Below, in pieces: positions 53,219-63,456 of a DNA stretch of 64,000 bases; position 1 is the stretch's first letter; each line of letters starts with the position of its first letter. Source of the stretch: an uncultured Psychrobacter sp. (GTDB taxonomy: Bacteria; Pseudomonadota; Gammaproteobacteria; Pseudomonadales; Moraxellaceae); contig NZ_CANMAH010000005.1 in the NCBI RefSeq assembly GCF_947495825.1, positions 62,001-126,000 on the forward strand, written 5' to 3'. The notes under the pieces are model-generated. The model was not told where the DNA came from. It did not search any database and saw nothing but the letters and a program-made list of their open reading frames with translations. Made by a program: the position numbers and the translations under genes.

Positions 53219-54262
53219 TTAACTTATTTGTTGATGTTCTCGCCATTCAAGTAAGTCTTTAACATCTTGCTGAATACCTGCTTTGAGTGCTTCTAAACCC
53301 TCGTAACGTCGTTCGCCATGCAAAAAGTGCAAAAAACGTACTTGTAAGGTCAGACCATATAAATCACCTTGAAACTCTGGAAAATGTACTTCTAAGCGCC
53401 AGTTATGGGCTTTATCAACAGACGGTCTGATGCCAATATTTGCAGTACCAAACAAACTATGCGGACGTAATCCTACCACACCGGCTTTTTCATCAGTGGC
53501 CAGTTCTGTTAAGCCGTGGGGTATTACTTCTCCGGCATCATCAAGATTGACCACATCAACAGCAAAAACCCCATGAAGAGCAGGCTTTAAACGATCCAAA
53601 TCTATATTAGCGGTAGGAAAGTCCATTGTACGCCCAATTTTATCTCCATTAACGACCAATCCTGTCATGGTATAGTCCCGACCCAGTAAGGTATTGGCCC
53701 CCTCAATATCACCTGCCAACAGCAAGTCGCGAACGCGAGTGGAGCTGATGCGTACCGCTTCGCTGCTGTCATCTGTGACAGTATGTAGATTGGTCACATC
53801 TAAGCCATAATCCCGTAAAAACTGACTGTCACCTGTACGATCATGACCAAATTTAAAGTCATCACCCAATACCAGAGCCTTGACGTTTAGACGCAGTGCT
53901 AACAGATCAGCGAACGCTTGCGCTGATAGCGAACGAAACTCACCATCAAAGCTTGCTACGATTAGAGTCTCAACGCCATGTTCTGCTAGCAAGGCTTGCT
54001 TTTCTGCAAGGTTGGTCAAGCGTGCAGGAGCCGTCGCTGGTGCAAAAAACTCACGTGGTTGGGGCTCAAATATCATGACGGCAGAGTGAAGGTTTTGCAT
54101 ATCAGCGATGTCACGCACTTGTGCTAGCATGGCTTGATGACCTAAATGTACACCATCGAAGTTGCCAATAGTAAGCACACAAGGTGCCAAATCTACTGGG
54201 CTGGTATTTATAGGCAAAGTGCTTGGCGATGCAATCAGTTGCTCAAGAAAATAGGTGTTCAT
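53219..54262 (-). CDS. ribF: Bifunctional riboflavin kinase / FAD synthetase (RibF)
   Basis: A 347-residue enzyme making FMN and FAD. N-terminal adenylyltransferase: GNFDGVHLGHQAML (about 33-46) and GDDFKFGHDRTGD; C-terminal kinase: GRDYTMTGLVVNGDKIGRTMDFPTANI with the PTAN motif and VHFPEFQGDLYG. In many gammaproteobacteria ribF precedes ileS and lspA; these are not adjacent here. MurJ is 1.6 kb upstream on the same strand. The start has only a weak ribosome binding site. Confidence 0.96.
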   Translation of the reverse strand: MNTYFLEQLIASPSTLPINTSPVDLAPCVLTIGNFDGVHLGHQAMLAQVRDIADMQNLHSAVMIFEPQPREFFAPATAPARLTNLAEKQALLAEHGVETLIVASFDGEFRSLSAQAFADLLALRLNVKALVLGDDFKFGHDRTGDSQFLRDYGLDVTNLHTVTDDSSEAVRISSTRVRDLLLAGDIEGANTLLGRDYTMTGLVVNGDKIGRTMDFPTANIDLDRLKPALHGVFAVDVVNLDDAGEVIPHGLTELATDEKAGVVGLRPHSLFGTANIGIRPSVDKAHNWRLEVHFPEFQGDLYGLTLQVRFLHFLHGERRYEGLEALKAGIQQDVKDLLEWREHQQIS

Positions 54263-54463
54263 AAATTTCAGCTATGATAGATAAGACCAGATAAAAAACA
54301 AAAAACACATCTGTAAAAAAATCAGTGTGTCTAAAACAAGCCATTATAAAGTAAAATAGCCACACTAACATCTATAGTCTGCGGATAATACAAGTATAGT
54401 CAATCTACTATAAAAGCTTTACATCGCCTTACTACTAATTGTGTCATTAGCTATGGAGACTCT

Positions 54464-55102
54464 ATGACTAATATCGCTTTAAATGCTATACCGCCTAACT
54501 TATCAATACATAACCTTAATGATCAGTTTATTGTGCATCTTGCCAATAAAGAGGATCTACCAGAGATTTTGGCGATTTATAATCAAAGTATCGCTGGCAA
54601 GCAAGCTACGGCAAATCTGACGCCAGTGACTTGTGAAGAGCGGGCAAGTTGGTTTGATGAACATCTAAGCAGTCCTACGCGTCCCATTTATGTGGTTAGA
54701 GCGGCGATTAGTTCGTCAGCTAACGCTAATAAAATTAATGCACAAAAAAATTCACCAATCGTAGCGTGGGGCAGCTTTAGTGACTTGTATGCTCGTACGG
54801 CTTATCATATTAGCACAGAGATCAGTATCTACCTGCATCATGATTATCATGGAAAAGGTTTGGGCAGCTTACTGACTCGCTGGATGCTGGTGCAAGCGCC
54901 AAATCTTGGTATTCAAAATGTCGTTGCGCTTATCTTTGCTCATAATAAACCAAGCTTGGGATTATTCCGTAAGCTTGGTTTTGAGCAATGGGGCTATATG
55001 CCAAAAGTATGTGACATGCAGGGGTTTATCGCTGATGTGGTGATGCTTGGTAAAGCAGTGACCGCAGATGATATCTTAGAGAAAAAAACTGAGACGCTTT
55101 AA
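54464..55102 (+). CDS. GNAT-family N-acetyltransferase
   Basis: A 212-residue GNAT protein of the phosphinothricin-acetyltransferase-like group. HLANKEDLPEILAIYNQSIAGKQATANLTPVT is the N-terminal signature, and YHGKGLGSLLTRWMLVQAPNLGIQNVVALIFAHNKPSLGLFRKLGFEQWG contains the acetyl-CoA loop GKGLGS and the NKPSLGL turn. About 25 residues precede the domain. The substrate cannot be deduced; resistance to amino-acid analogues is the usual role. Confidence 0.9.
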   Translation: MTNIALNAIPPNLSIHNLNDQFIVHLANKEDLPEILAIYNQSIAGKQATANLTPVTCEERASWFDEHLSSPTRPIYVVRAAISSSANANKINAQKNSPIVAWGSFSDLYARTAYHISTEISIYLHHDYHGKGLGSLLTRWMLVQAPNLGIQNVVALIFAHNKPSLGLFRKLGFEQWGYMPKVCDMQGFIADVVMLGKAVTADDILEKKTETL

Positions 55103-55143
55103 TCTCATAAGTTTTAACCTAAGATACTTTACTCTAAAACATC

Positions 55144-55791
55144 TTAACCCAGAATCTTCCATTGGCCGTCTATTTTTTGTAGCTCATAGGTCAGTGGCGC
55201 AGGCTCACTTTGGTCTTTTAGCATCAGCTCGCCTGTGATAGTGGCCCGCGTTTTGTCATTATTATATTTGGTATCAGTAATAGTGACGCCATCGACAGTT
55301 TGCTGAAAAGCAGACTGCGTATTGGCCAGCTCTTCTTCAAAATTCGCCATATCTACTTTGTAGTAAGAAGCAGCTTGCTTTATATCACCATCATACAAAC
55401 TGTCTAAGGCTTGCTTCACAGCATCTTCTGGCGTACCAGCTTCGGTTGGATTAGTCACCAAGCTTTTTTGCTTGGCAGAGGCGGTAACAGGATTGACATT
55501 ATCACTATCAATAGTGGTTTTATCTTCAGTATTGGTCGCTATCTGCTCACTTTTAACGTCATTATCGCTATCGACTGTCTCTACCGAAGTCGTTAGGTCA
55601 TCCTCAGACGTTTTGGCAACAGTTGCCGTGTCTTCAATAGCTGCTGTGTTTTCAATTTCACTGGTTGCATTTGCATCATCTGTGTCTACATTATCATTAT
55701 TGCTACAACCACTCACAAGTAAACCGGTGCTTAGAACGCCAGCAGTGAGTAAGGTCGGTAAGCGTAATAAGGTTGATTGCTTAGTTGTCAT
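55144..55791 (-). CDS. DUF4878-like lipoprotein with acidic linker
   Basis: A 215-residue lipoprotein: lipobox LLVSGC, a 90-residue Asp/Thr/Glu-rich disordered linker, then an NTF2-like domain GTPEDAVKQALDSLYDGDIKQAASYYKVD with a C-terminal LTYELQKIDGQWKILG, as in DUF4878. Function unknown, probably an envelope ligand-binding or scaffold protein. ATG 55791 has GAGG 6 bases upstream; a TTG at 55803 is in frame but overlaps it. Confidence 0.82.
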   Translation of the reverse strand: MTTKQSTLLRLPTLLTAGVLSTGLLVSGCSNNDNVDTDDANATSEIENTAAIEDTATVAKTSEDDLTTSVETVDSDNDVKSEQIATNTEDKTTIDSDNVNPVTASAKQKSLVTNPTEAGTPEDAVKQALDSLYDGDIKQAASYYKVDMANFEEELANTQSAFQQTVDGVTITDTKYNNDKTRATITGELMLKDQSEPAPLTYELQKIDGQWKILG

Positions 55792-55910
55792 ATTGTCCCT
55801 CAAAATTTACATATTCACTAAACGTTAATTATCACAACTATCAGTATCGTGTTCTGTCAATTCTCATACTAAGCTTGTTTTGGTTTCGTAAGTTAGCGTC
55901 CTGCTTAATT

Positions 55911-57461
55911 TTACCCATGTTTGAGCTGGCGAGGACGAAAGCCTGTGGCTAATAATACTGCGCCGTATACCAGCGCGCCAATCGCACACATGATAAGTAA
56001 CGCTGCAATACGTCGCCATTGAGCGTCATCAGTTGGAAAATAGGGTAGCATGACATAAAGCACAGCAACCATGGCACTTGTAGCAATCGCAAACTGAGCA
56101 AACAGCTTTTTCCAGTGACTACCAAAACGGAATATTTCGCGTTGATATAAGAAATAATACAACAAGCCGGCGTTGACAAAGGCGGCACCTGTAGTCGCTA
56201 ACGCTAAACCACCATGCAGCGGCATATCCAAAAAGTAAAATATCCCAATAAAAATCACACTAAAAATCATATTGGCAAAAACGGATATGATACCGATTTT
56301 TACCGGCGTCCTGGTATCTTGCCGCGCAAAAAACGCAGGCGCAAAAATCTTAATCAGCATAAAACCTAAAATACCGCCCGCCATACTACGCAGTGCCAGC
56401 GCACTCATCTGTGAGTCACGCAAAGTAAACTCTCCGCGCAAAAACAGCGCTTGCATCAGCGCATCTGCGAGTATGAATAACGCTGCTGATGCTGGCACAC
56501 CCACCAAAATGATAAGCCTTGCAGCCCAGTCAAGGGTCTTTTTAAAGCTAACATCGTCTTTTTGTGCTTCGCTCTTTGATAAGCTTGGCAAAATCACCGT
56601 CCCGATAGCCACACCGATTAACCCTAATGGTAGCTCGCTCATACGCTCGGCTGCATAGAGCCAAGAGACTGAACCGCCTATCATAAGAGAAGCAAATACG
56701 GTATTGAGCAGTAGGTTAATCTGAGTGACAGAGACACCAAAGATAGCGGGGAGCATCAGCTTTAAAATGCGTTTGACGCCTTCATGCTTGAAGTCAACCT
56801 TGGGTGCGACCAGCAGTTTTTGTTGCCATAACTGCGGCAGCTGTATTAAAAACTGTAACAAACCTGCGATAGCCACTGCATAACCGAGCGCCATGATCGA
56901 TGTGTCAAACATCGGCGCAAAAATCAGCGCGCCACCAATCATGCATAAGTTTAAGAGTACTGGGGCAAAGGCTGGCGCGGCAAAGCGTCCGTAGCTTTGC
57001 AAGATACCGCTGGCAAACGCAGTCATGGAAATAAACAGCAAATAAGGGAAAGTAAGACGGAGCAATTCAGCGGTGATGGCAAATTTATCGGGTTGGTCGG
57101 CAAATCCGGGCGCAAATAATGTCACTACCCAAGGCGCGATTAAAATCACCACTACCGTCAGCATAGATAACACTAGTAGCAGCGCTCCTGAGGTGCGGCT
57201 GACCAGTATCTGTACCTGTTGCAGGCTATATTTTTCTTTATATTCGGACAGAACAGGGACGAAAGCTTGGCTAAATGCGCCTTCGGCAAACAGACGCCGC
57301 AAAAAGTTTGGTATCTTGAAAGCGACCAAAAAGGCATCCATCAGGCCACCTGCGCCAAAGACACCTAATAACACAATATCGCGTACCAAACCCAAAATAC
57401 GCGACAGCATGGTCATGCTACTGACCACCATGGTTGAACGAAATAACCGACTTTTTGCCAT
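55911..57461 (-). CDS. murJ: Lipid II flippase MurJ
   Basis: A 516-residue inner-membrane protein with about 14 helices (MVF/MOP superfamily). Signature: SMTMLSRILGLVRDIVLLGVFGAGGLMDAFLVAFKIPNFLRRLFAEGAFSQAFVPVLSEY at the N-terminus, with the R-R-L-F-A-E-G-A-F motif, and the essential Arg/Asp positions of the central cavity. It flips lipid II for peptidoglycan synthesis. Upstream on the same strand are ampD and downstream a lipoprotein, so this stretch holds several cell-wall genes. Confidence 0.95.
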   Translation of the reverse strand: MAKSRLFRSTMVVSSMTMLSRILGLVRDIVLLGVFGAGGLMDAFLVAFKIPNFLRRLFAEGAFSQAFVPVLSEYKEKYSLQQVQILVSRTSGALLLVLSMLTVVVILIAPWVVTLFAPGFADQPDKFAITAELLRLTFPYLLFISMTAFASGILQSYGRFAAPAFAPVLLNLCMIGGALIFAPMFDTSIMALGYAVAIAGLLQFLIQLPQLWQQKLLVAPKVDFKHEGVKRILKLMLPAIFGVSVTQINLLLNTVFASLMIGGSVSWLYAAERMSELPLGLIGVAIGTVILPSLSKSEAQKDDVSFKKTLDWAARLIILVGVPASAALFILADALMQALFLRGEFTLRDSQMSALALRSMAGGILGFMLIKIFAPAFFARQDTRTPVKIGIISVFANMIFSVIFIGIFYFLDMPLHGGLALATTGAAFVNAGLLYYFLYQREIFRFGSHWKKLFAQFAIATSAMVAVLYVMLPYFPTDDAQWRRIAALLIMCAIGALVYGAVLLATGFRPRQLKHG

Positions 57462-57601
57462 GAGAACCTATTTTGCCAAGTTGTTTACTGATGGTTGTTT
57501 GCTGATTTACTATTGTCAAAAAACTGACGGATTATAGCACTTTCATGGCACATCTATAATATAGATAAATGAATTGGATGTAGAAATGATAAATGCTACC
57601 T

Positions 57602-58195
57602 CTACAGTTGTTTAGCTACCATGCTACGCAACTTCGCCCATTCAAAATAATCACCAGGATCTGTCTTACGTCCTGGGGCGATATCGCTGTGTCCGGTTAG
57701 GTGACGGCGAGTTTTAGGGTAGGCGCTATATATAGCGGCGATAACGGCTGCAAGCGTGTCGTATTGCTCGGAGGTAAAGGACACAAAATCAGACCCTTCA
57801 AGCTCAATGCCGATGCTATAATCGTTACATTCAGGGCGGCCAAGGTAGCTGGATCTGCCTGCATGCCACGCACGATCGTTAAAATTGACAAGTTGTGTGA
57901 TTGTACCATCACGTTCTATAAACAGGTGCGCTGACACTTCAGCGCCTTTGATCGTCTGAAAATACGGATGCGCCGCCCAGTCTAGTTGATTGGTAAATAA
58001 CGCTTTTACATAATGCACGCCATCAGTGCCGCACGCGCCAAACTCATCAGGTGGTAGGCTGATATTGTGAATGACGATGGTATCAATAGTCGTATTGTCA
58101 GGACGGTTATTAAAATTAGGTGACGCAAGCCAAGTGGCTGCCGATAATAAACCACCGTTAATAGTCATTGATGATGGCGTGATTGAGCTTGGCAT
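57602..58195 (-). CDS. ampD: 1,6-anhydro-N-acetylmuramyl-L-alanine amidase AmpD
   Basis: A 197-residue cytosolic zinc amidase. Zn ligands: His43 in VIHNISLPP, His169 in TGHSDIAPGRKTDPG and Asp179; catalytic Glu131 in SIGIELEGSD. It trims recycled anhydromuropeptides and thereby keeps ampC-type beta-lactamase expression low. ATG 58195 has AGAGA just upstream; an earlier ATG (58258) lacks a ribosome binding site and adds 21 residues. It has a longer N-terminal tail (about 20 residues) than E. coli AmpD. Confidence 0.93.
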   Translation of the reverse strand: MPSSITPSSMTINGGLLSAATWLASPNFNNRPDNTTIDTIVIHNISLPPDEFGACGTDGVHYVKALFTNQLDWAAHPYFQTIKGAEVSAHLFIERDGTITQLVNFNDRAWHAGRSSYLGRPECNDYSIGIELEGSDFVSFTSEQYDTLAAVIAAIYSAYPKTRRHLTGHSDIAPGRKTDPGDYFEWAKLRSMVAKQL

Positions 58196-58363
58196 AATGT
58201 TCTCTTTGTATAATGATATTAATACCGTCAATGCGTTATAAAAGTGTTGATGCGTCAATCTTGCAGGCAGTATGACCTATACCTACACTTGACTGCTTTA
58301 TCACGCTTCTAAACCAAATTGACGATAGCTTTTATAAAATAATAACGTGCGAGATTTTACCTC

Positions 58364-60454
58364 ATGTCTATAAAGCCGACTTTTATATCTGTAGATTGTA
58401 CCCTAGGCACTATTAGCCTGAGCGCACGTTTGCCTCTCGCTGTTGCAGGCCTGTTACTCTCTGCACAAGCGCAGGCTTTTTTGCCAACGCCAGTATCATT
58501 AGTAACGACGGGTGATCTGGCAACAAGCGCAGCTATCACCGATACAACTGCCAAAACTAGACAGACTATGGCAGATAATAAGGCCGACAACATACAGAAT
58601 ACTCAAAGCAGTGTAGCTGAACCGTTGCTAGTCAAATGGCGTAAGCAAGTACAGGCGCAAAATCTGTCTGAGCATACAACGTGGCGTCGGTTATTGTACT
58701 TTTTGGATGATAAAAAATCGCTCTTTAATAAAGGCGCGTCCAAGAGCCTCATCGATAACCCAGCGTTTTTTCTGAGTGCTGAAGGCCAGCACGACGCTGG
58801 CGCTGAACTGGATGCGATGCTAGTAGCGTTGAGCAATCAAATGACAGCGCCTAGCAACAATTCAGCCGTTTGCCGTTTTCCCGCGCGTACGCAATGGCTG
58901 ACTGAGATGTTGGGTGTTGAAAGCTCGCGCTTGCAAGCGGACTGCCCTGATCTGACAGAATGGATGACGATGCTAAACCCCGAGCAGCTGTCCATTATGT
59001 TTGCCGAGGAGTACTTGGACAATCCAATATCTGCGTTTGCTCATACTTTGCTACGTATAGACTCACCAGCAAGCGCGGCAGATCCGAGTCAGATTTACCA
59101 TGCCTATGCGCTCAATGATACCGTCGATGGTGACCCTGATGATGCTTTTGCCGTCTATGCTATTAAGTCAACCACAGGCGGTTATAACAATAGAATCGAG
59201 ATTGACCCTTATCCAGAAAAGCTTGCCAAATATCTTAAAGACGATGAGCGTGACGCGTGGACTTATCAGTTAGATTTGACTCCCGCAGAGGTGCAGCAAA
59301 TTATTCTGCATGTGTGGGAAACCAAAGATTTGGATATTCCCTATTATTTTACTACAGACAACTGCGCCTCTGAGATTCTACGCTTGATCGATGTTGTGCG
59401 TCCTGAGCAGGATTTGCTTAGCCAATTGCCTTATGTGGTCATCCCCTCCGATGTAGTGAAGCTACTTAACGACGAATCTCTATTAGCAGATGCACGCTAT
59501 ACACCGTCTGACAGTACGGTGCGCCAGGCTGAGTTAAATAAAGCCAAAGCCGCGGCCGCGCTTGGTTATCAACAATTAACCAAAGATGACGCGAATAATA
59601 TTAAATCAGCAGAGCGCAATTTGGCATCGAGTATATCTGCTGGCGACTCTACGCCAAAAACAATTATAGATCATAGCATTGTAGCGTCGGACAACAACCC
59701 AATCGACAGGCATCTATTGCAAATGGCTCAGATCGGCATAGGTCAACGCGGTGACAACAGTTACCTCGATGTGGGGTTACGTTTGGGATTCCATGACACC
59801 TTGGATCGCGCCTCAGGGTTTCCTCAGTTTTTTAATTTAGAAGCGCTGGCTACGACATTGCGCTTTTATAAGACAGATAGCAGTAAAGACCATGAGCCAG
59901 ATCGTGTGGTATTAGAAAACTTCACAATACTGCGTGGCCGCTCTTTCAATCCCGTCAACACTGCCAAACAAGGCAAGACGTGGGGCGCAAGTGCCGAGGT
60001 GACTCGCGTCAATGATGGTTCGCAAGAGGCAGGACACGACCATTTGGTCGGGAGCGTCGGCTATGAGTCCGGCTGGTCGTGGGCGCTTGGCACACCAAAA
60101 GCTGGTAGCGGAGAGATGCCACCGCAGCTGTGCTATGCGCTATTGTCAGGTACAGCGCAAGCAGGACGAGGCATTAATAAAGGCTTTCGAGTGGGCGTAG
60201 GCGTCAATGCTGGCTGTGATTATCAGATTAACAATCAGTTACGCGCGCAGGCCCAATTGCAATTACCATATTGGTATCATGGCAGCAGCGATGACCCCAA
60301 CGTTCGCGGTCACTATTGGCAGCCAATCTCAAGCGTAGCTCTACAGTATGATATCGATAAAAACCAAGCTTTACGCATTAATGCTAATTATGACTGGCAA
60401 GATCGCGTCGATGCCAATGACGATGTACAGCTGTCATATAGACGTTATTTTTAA
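58364..60454 (+). CDS. DUF4105 (Lnb N-terminal-like) envelope protein
   Basis: A 696-residue exported protein. After a signal peptide ending AQAQA comes a DUF4105 domain: RFPARTQWLTEML, FAHTLLRIDSP, and FTTDNCASEILRLIDVVRPE, which contains the Cys/His-type thiol-protease-like positions. The C-terminal 250 residues are beta-rich with a terminal aromatic (SYRRYF), suggesting an outer-membrane beta-barrel. Function unknown; in Bacteroides the domain is part of Lnb-like proteins. It is followed by an epimerase gene 74 bp downstream. Confidence 0.85.
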   Translation: MSIKPTFISVDCTLGTISLSARLPLAVAGLLLSAQAQAFLPTPVSLVTTGDLATSAAITDTTAKTRQTMADNKADNIQNTQSSVAEPLLVKWRKQVQAQNLSEHTTWRRLLYFLDDKKSLFNKGASKSLIDNPAFFLSAEGQHDAGAELDAMLVALSNQMTAPSNNSAVCRFPARTQWLTEMLGVESSRLQADCPDLTEWMTMLNPEQLSIMFAEEYLDNPISAFAHTLLRIDSPASAADPSQIYHAYALNDTVDGDPDDAFAVYAIKSTTGGYNNRIEIDPYPEKLAKYLKDDERDAWTYQLDLTPAEVQQIILHVWETKDLDIPYYFTTDNCASEILRLIDVVRPEQDLLSQLPYVVIPSDVVKLLNDESLLADARYTPSDSTVRQAELNKAKAAAALGYQQLTKDDANNIKSAERNLASSISAGDSTPKTIIDHSIVASDNNPIDRHLLQMAQIGIGQRGDNSYLDVGLRLGFHDTLDRASGFPQFFNLEALATTLRFYKTDSSKDHEPDRVVLENFTILRGRSFNPVNTAKQGKTWGASAEVTRVNDGSQEAGHDHLVGSVGYESGWSWALGTPKAGSGEMPPQLCYALLSGTAQAGRGINKGFRVGVGVNAGCDYQINNQLRAQAQLQLPYWYHGSSDDPNVRGHYWQPISSVALQYDIDKNQALRINANYDWQDRVDANDDVQLSYRRYF

Positions 60455-60528
60455 TCGCTGTTATAACAGTCATACTTGGCAGATACGCCAAAAATCGTGA
60501 CAAAAAACAGCCAACCAAAGGATGCATT

Positions 60529-61368
60529 ATGAGTACGCAAAATCTACTGATTATCGGACAAGGTGATATTGGTCTGCCAGTCACTAATAAGCTTGCTCAG
60601 GATGGTTTATTGGTCACAGGTCTTGCGCGCAGAAGACGCGAACATTACGATTTGCATGATGATGCAACGTTTATGCAGGCAGATGCGTTGACACTTAGCG
60701 CTGATAAGCTGCAAGACTTTACGCATATGGCAATTATCGTCACGCCTGATGATTATTCAACCAGCGGCTATCAAAACAGCTATTTGGCGATTGCTCAGCA
60801 TTTAGCCGCACTGGCTGATCAGTTGCCAAATCTTACGCGCGTCGTTTTTATTTCCTCAACAGGCGTTTATGGGCAAGATAATGGCGAATGGATAGACGAA
60901 GATACTGTGCCGACCTTGCCTGAGCGCGAAGCCTCTCAGATTATTTTGCAAGCAGAAAAGGTGCTGCAACAAGGCTTTGGTGATCGCGCTATTGTCATTC
61001 GTCCAAGTGGTATTTATGGACGCGAGCGTCTCATGCGACTGCGTAAAGCTCGAGAATCACAAAAAGAGCCAGTGGCAGCGACGCACTGGAGCAATCGCAT
61101 TATGGATTGTGACTTGATCAATATAATCGCCAAGGTCTTGAGCATTGCTGCGCCAAAACCGCTTTATATTGCCACTGACTATGCGCCAGTCACCACTTAT
61201 GAGCTTGGTGTCTGGCTCAGTGAGCAAGTGGGAGAAGTACCTCCTACAATAGATGATAAAAAAACCGCTGTTACGGGTAAACGTCTGCATAGCAACATTC
61301 CGTTAGCGTGGCTCGATTATCCTGACTGGCAAGTAGGTTACCGTGATATTTTGCGTCATCAAGCGTAA
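60529..61368 (+). CDS. NAD(P)-dependent epimerase-like protein (YeeZ-like)
   Basis: A 279-residue Rossmann-fold protein: LIIGQGDIGLPVTNKLAQDG (about 6-25) binds the cofactor, and FISSTGVYGQDNGEWIDEDT and VIRPSGIYGRERL resemble extended SDRs. The Tyr of the STGVYG motif is present. The substrate is unknown; E. coli YeeZ is also uncharacterised. It is 74 bp after the DUF4105 gene and 135 bp before an unknown gene on the same strand. Confidence 0.88.
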   Translation: MSTQNLLIIGQGDIGLPVTNKLAQDGLLVTGLARRRREHYDLHDDATFMQADALTLSADKLQDFTHMAIIVTPDDYSTSGYQNSYLAIAQHLAALADQLPNLTRVVFISSTGVYGQDNGEWIDEDTVPTLPEREASQIILQAEKVLQQGFGDRAIVIRPSGIYGRERLMRLRKARESQKEPVAATHWSNRIMDCDLINIIAKVLSIAAPKPLYIATDYAPVTTYELGVWLSEQVGEVPPTIDDKKTAVTGKRLHSNIPLAWLDYPDWQVGYRDILRHQA

Positions 61369-61503
61369 AATATCCTTACTATAGTCAATCTTAAATGAAA
61401 CTGGCATGCACGATACTACACTACGCCACGTGCTACTGTTCTTTATTTTAAAGTAGGTTAACTATATTTCGCGCTTATTGTTTTTATCATTTATGGAGAT
61501 TAC

Positions 61504-62541
61504 ATGACCCAGCCTTCTACTTCTGATAATCGCTTACCCAGTATCGAACATGCAGCAATAGGCGGTAAGCTGGCAGAAGGCAATACTGAGCGATCCTCTA
61601 CGTTGCCTGATAGCAAACAGCCTGCGATCATGCACCCCAACTTTGATCCGAGTCAAGCACCACTTGATCCTGCACGGCCGCTAAGTGATATTCCAGAGCC
61701 TGCTCGACGCTTAAACGGTCAATTGCGTCGACTCTATGGAAACTCTGCGCGGTTCTATCAGCCTTGTGATGACAGCTTATCAAAGTGGGAGCTGATTGCA
61801 TCAGAGGCATTGGCTGAGCATTTATCATTACTAAATGCGGCGAAGCTTGTCGAATTTCCTGACAATTTTTATCAAAATCATAGCGAGCAGCCGCTACTGT
61901 TACCGCTAAGCAATATGACGTTATTAGATATGTCAGATGTCCATCAAGCACTTCGGGCTTATCCAAAACTGAATCGTTATGGTTTTGCACCTGCTGACAG
62001 CTCGATAAAAACCAATGAAAATGATGGCGACTCTAACAACAATGTCTCTAGTAATAGCTATAATAACGATGATACTAAAGCGTCTTTAGCCTCGTTTCGT
62101 GCATTGACCAAACGTTATAACCCTGATGAGTTACTCAATAGCCTTTATGCCGATGACTGGCAAGTGATTTTGCAGCCACAGCAGTTTGAGACAGGTGAGG
62201 GCAATTTGGCGACAGACATCATGGCATGTAGCGTCGCTGTCCATGCGTTAAAGCAGTGTCATACACGCAAAACTATCAATCATAGCTATAGCGCGGCGCA
62301 AATCTGTCAGCATATCCGTAGCTATTTGCTTAGTCAGCTTGATCTTGAGCCAGCAAAGCGTTATCAGTATCGTCAGATTCGACTATTTGCAGGGCATATC
62401 GTTGTTGCCGCTTACCACTTAGGCTGGGACATACAGGTGAGTCATGATGGTCAGTGTTATTTTAATCTCTCATCGCGTAGTGGACTGCTCACTCGTTATC
62501 CTAATATGCAGGATTACAACATCAATGGTTGGTCAAGCTGA
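61504..62541 (+). CDS. Protein of unknown function between epimerase and pyrE
   Basis: A 345-residue acidic protein. Two segments look folded: about 60-165 (PARRLNGQLRRLYGNSARFYQPCDDSLSKWELIASEALAEHLSLL, read in parts) and 205-345. They are joined by an Asn/Asp/Ser-rich linker at about 173-193 (NENDGDSNNNVSSNSYNNDD). There is no signal peptide and no motif I recognise. GGAG precedes the ATG. It is probably a lineage-restricted gene; 61 bp separates it from pyrE, so co-transcription with pyrE is possible. Confidence 0.7.
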   Translation: MTQPSTSDNRLPSIEHAAIGGKLAEGNTERSSTLPDSKQPAIMHPNFDPSQAPLDPARPLSDIPEPARRLNGQLRRLYGNSARFYQPCDDSLSKWELIASEALAEHLSLLNAAKLVEFPDNFYQNHSEQPLLLPLSNMTLLDMSDVHQALRAYPKLNRYGFAPADSSIKTNENDGDSNNNVSSNSYNNDDTKASLASFRALTKRYNPDELLNSLYADDWQVILQPQQFETGEGNLATDIMACSVAVHALKQCHTRKTINHSYSAAQICQHIRSYLLSQLDLEPAKRYQYRQIRLFAGHIVVAAYHLGWDIQVSHDGQCYFNLSSRSGLLTRYPNMQDYNINGWSS

Positions 62542-62602
62542 TCAATAATGCGTACAATAATGCAAATTTTTTGTCCTTTATTTTGCTGATAGGAATATCA
62601 TA

Positions 62603-63331
62603 ATGCTCAATGCTTCAGTGCCCGATGCTCAACATACCCAAAACGCCTCTTTCTCATCTCATCAATTCATCCAGTTGGCTTTAGATAATCAAGTCCTAAA
62701 GTTTGGTGAGTTTGTGCTTAAGTCTGGCCGCATCAGTCCGTATTTTTTTAATGCAGGCTTACTTGCGACAGGTGAGATGTTATCGTTACTAGCGCGTGGT
62801 TATGCCGATGCGTTGGCCGCAGAGATGGCTAGCAATAATGGCACAGATGCGAGAGAGCTGGTCATTTTTGGTGCGGCTTATAAAGGGATTCCATTTGTTG
62901 CCGCAACCGCACAAGCGTTATGGCAACATCATGGTATCAATGCTAAATGGGGTTATAATCGTAAAGAAGCCAAAACTCATGGCGAAGGTGGTAACTTAGT
63001 GGGTGCTGATGTCAGTGGCAAAGCTGTTTGGGTACTCGACGATGTGATCACTGCTGGGACAGCGATGCGTGAAGTAGTTGATATTTTAGAGCAAGTGGGC
63101 GCAAGCGTAGCAGGTATTATCGTGGCGCTTGATCGTAAAGAAAAAGGCCAAGGCGAGCACTCTGCTATTCAAGAGTTGGCTGCGACGCTAGAAGTGCCAG
63201 TACGTGCACTTGTCAACATGGATGACTTAATCAGCTATTTGGCTGATGACAGTGGTGTACAAAACGGCCAGCATAAAGACGCGACCCAACTTGCAAAAAT
63301 GCAGCATTACCGCGCGCAGTACGGTGTGTAG
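62603..63331 (+). CDS. pyrE: Orotate phosphoribosyltransferase (PyrE)
   Basis: A 242-residue type I phosphoribosyltransferase making OMP in pyrimidine synthesis. FGEFVLKSGRISPYFFNAGLL is the N-terminal signature, GAAYKGIPFVAATA the orotate/Mg site and VWVLDDVITAGTAMRE the PRPP loop. It is longer than E. coli PyrE (213) by an N-terminal extension and a C-terminal tail. No attenuator or upstream rph is seen, so the enterobacterial rph-pyrE arrangement is absent. Confidence 0.96.
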   Translation: MLNASVPDAQHTQNASFSSHQFIQLALDNQVLKFGEFVLKSGRISPYFFNAGLLATGEMLSLLARGYADALAAEMASNNGTDARELVIFGAAYKGIPFVAATAQALWQHHGINAKWGYNRKEAKTHGEGGNLVGADVSGKAVWVLDDVITAGTAMREVVDILEQVGASVAGIIVALDRKEKGQGEHSAIQELAATLEVPVRALVNMDDLISYLADDSGVQNGQHKDATQLAKMQHYRAQYGV

Positions 63332-63456
63332 TTTGCCGCAAAGGGTTGTTATAAAAGCCTGACTATTGATGCTGCATAACTAGAGTTTTTTGTGTTGTAC
63401 ATGCCTGTAACTTCCCATAATTGCCTATTCATAATATAACGTAAGTGAGCCTTATC

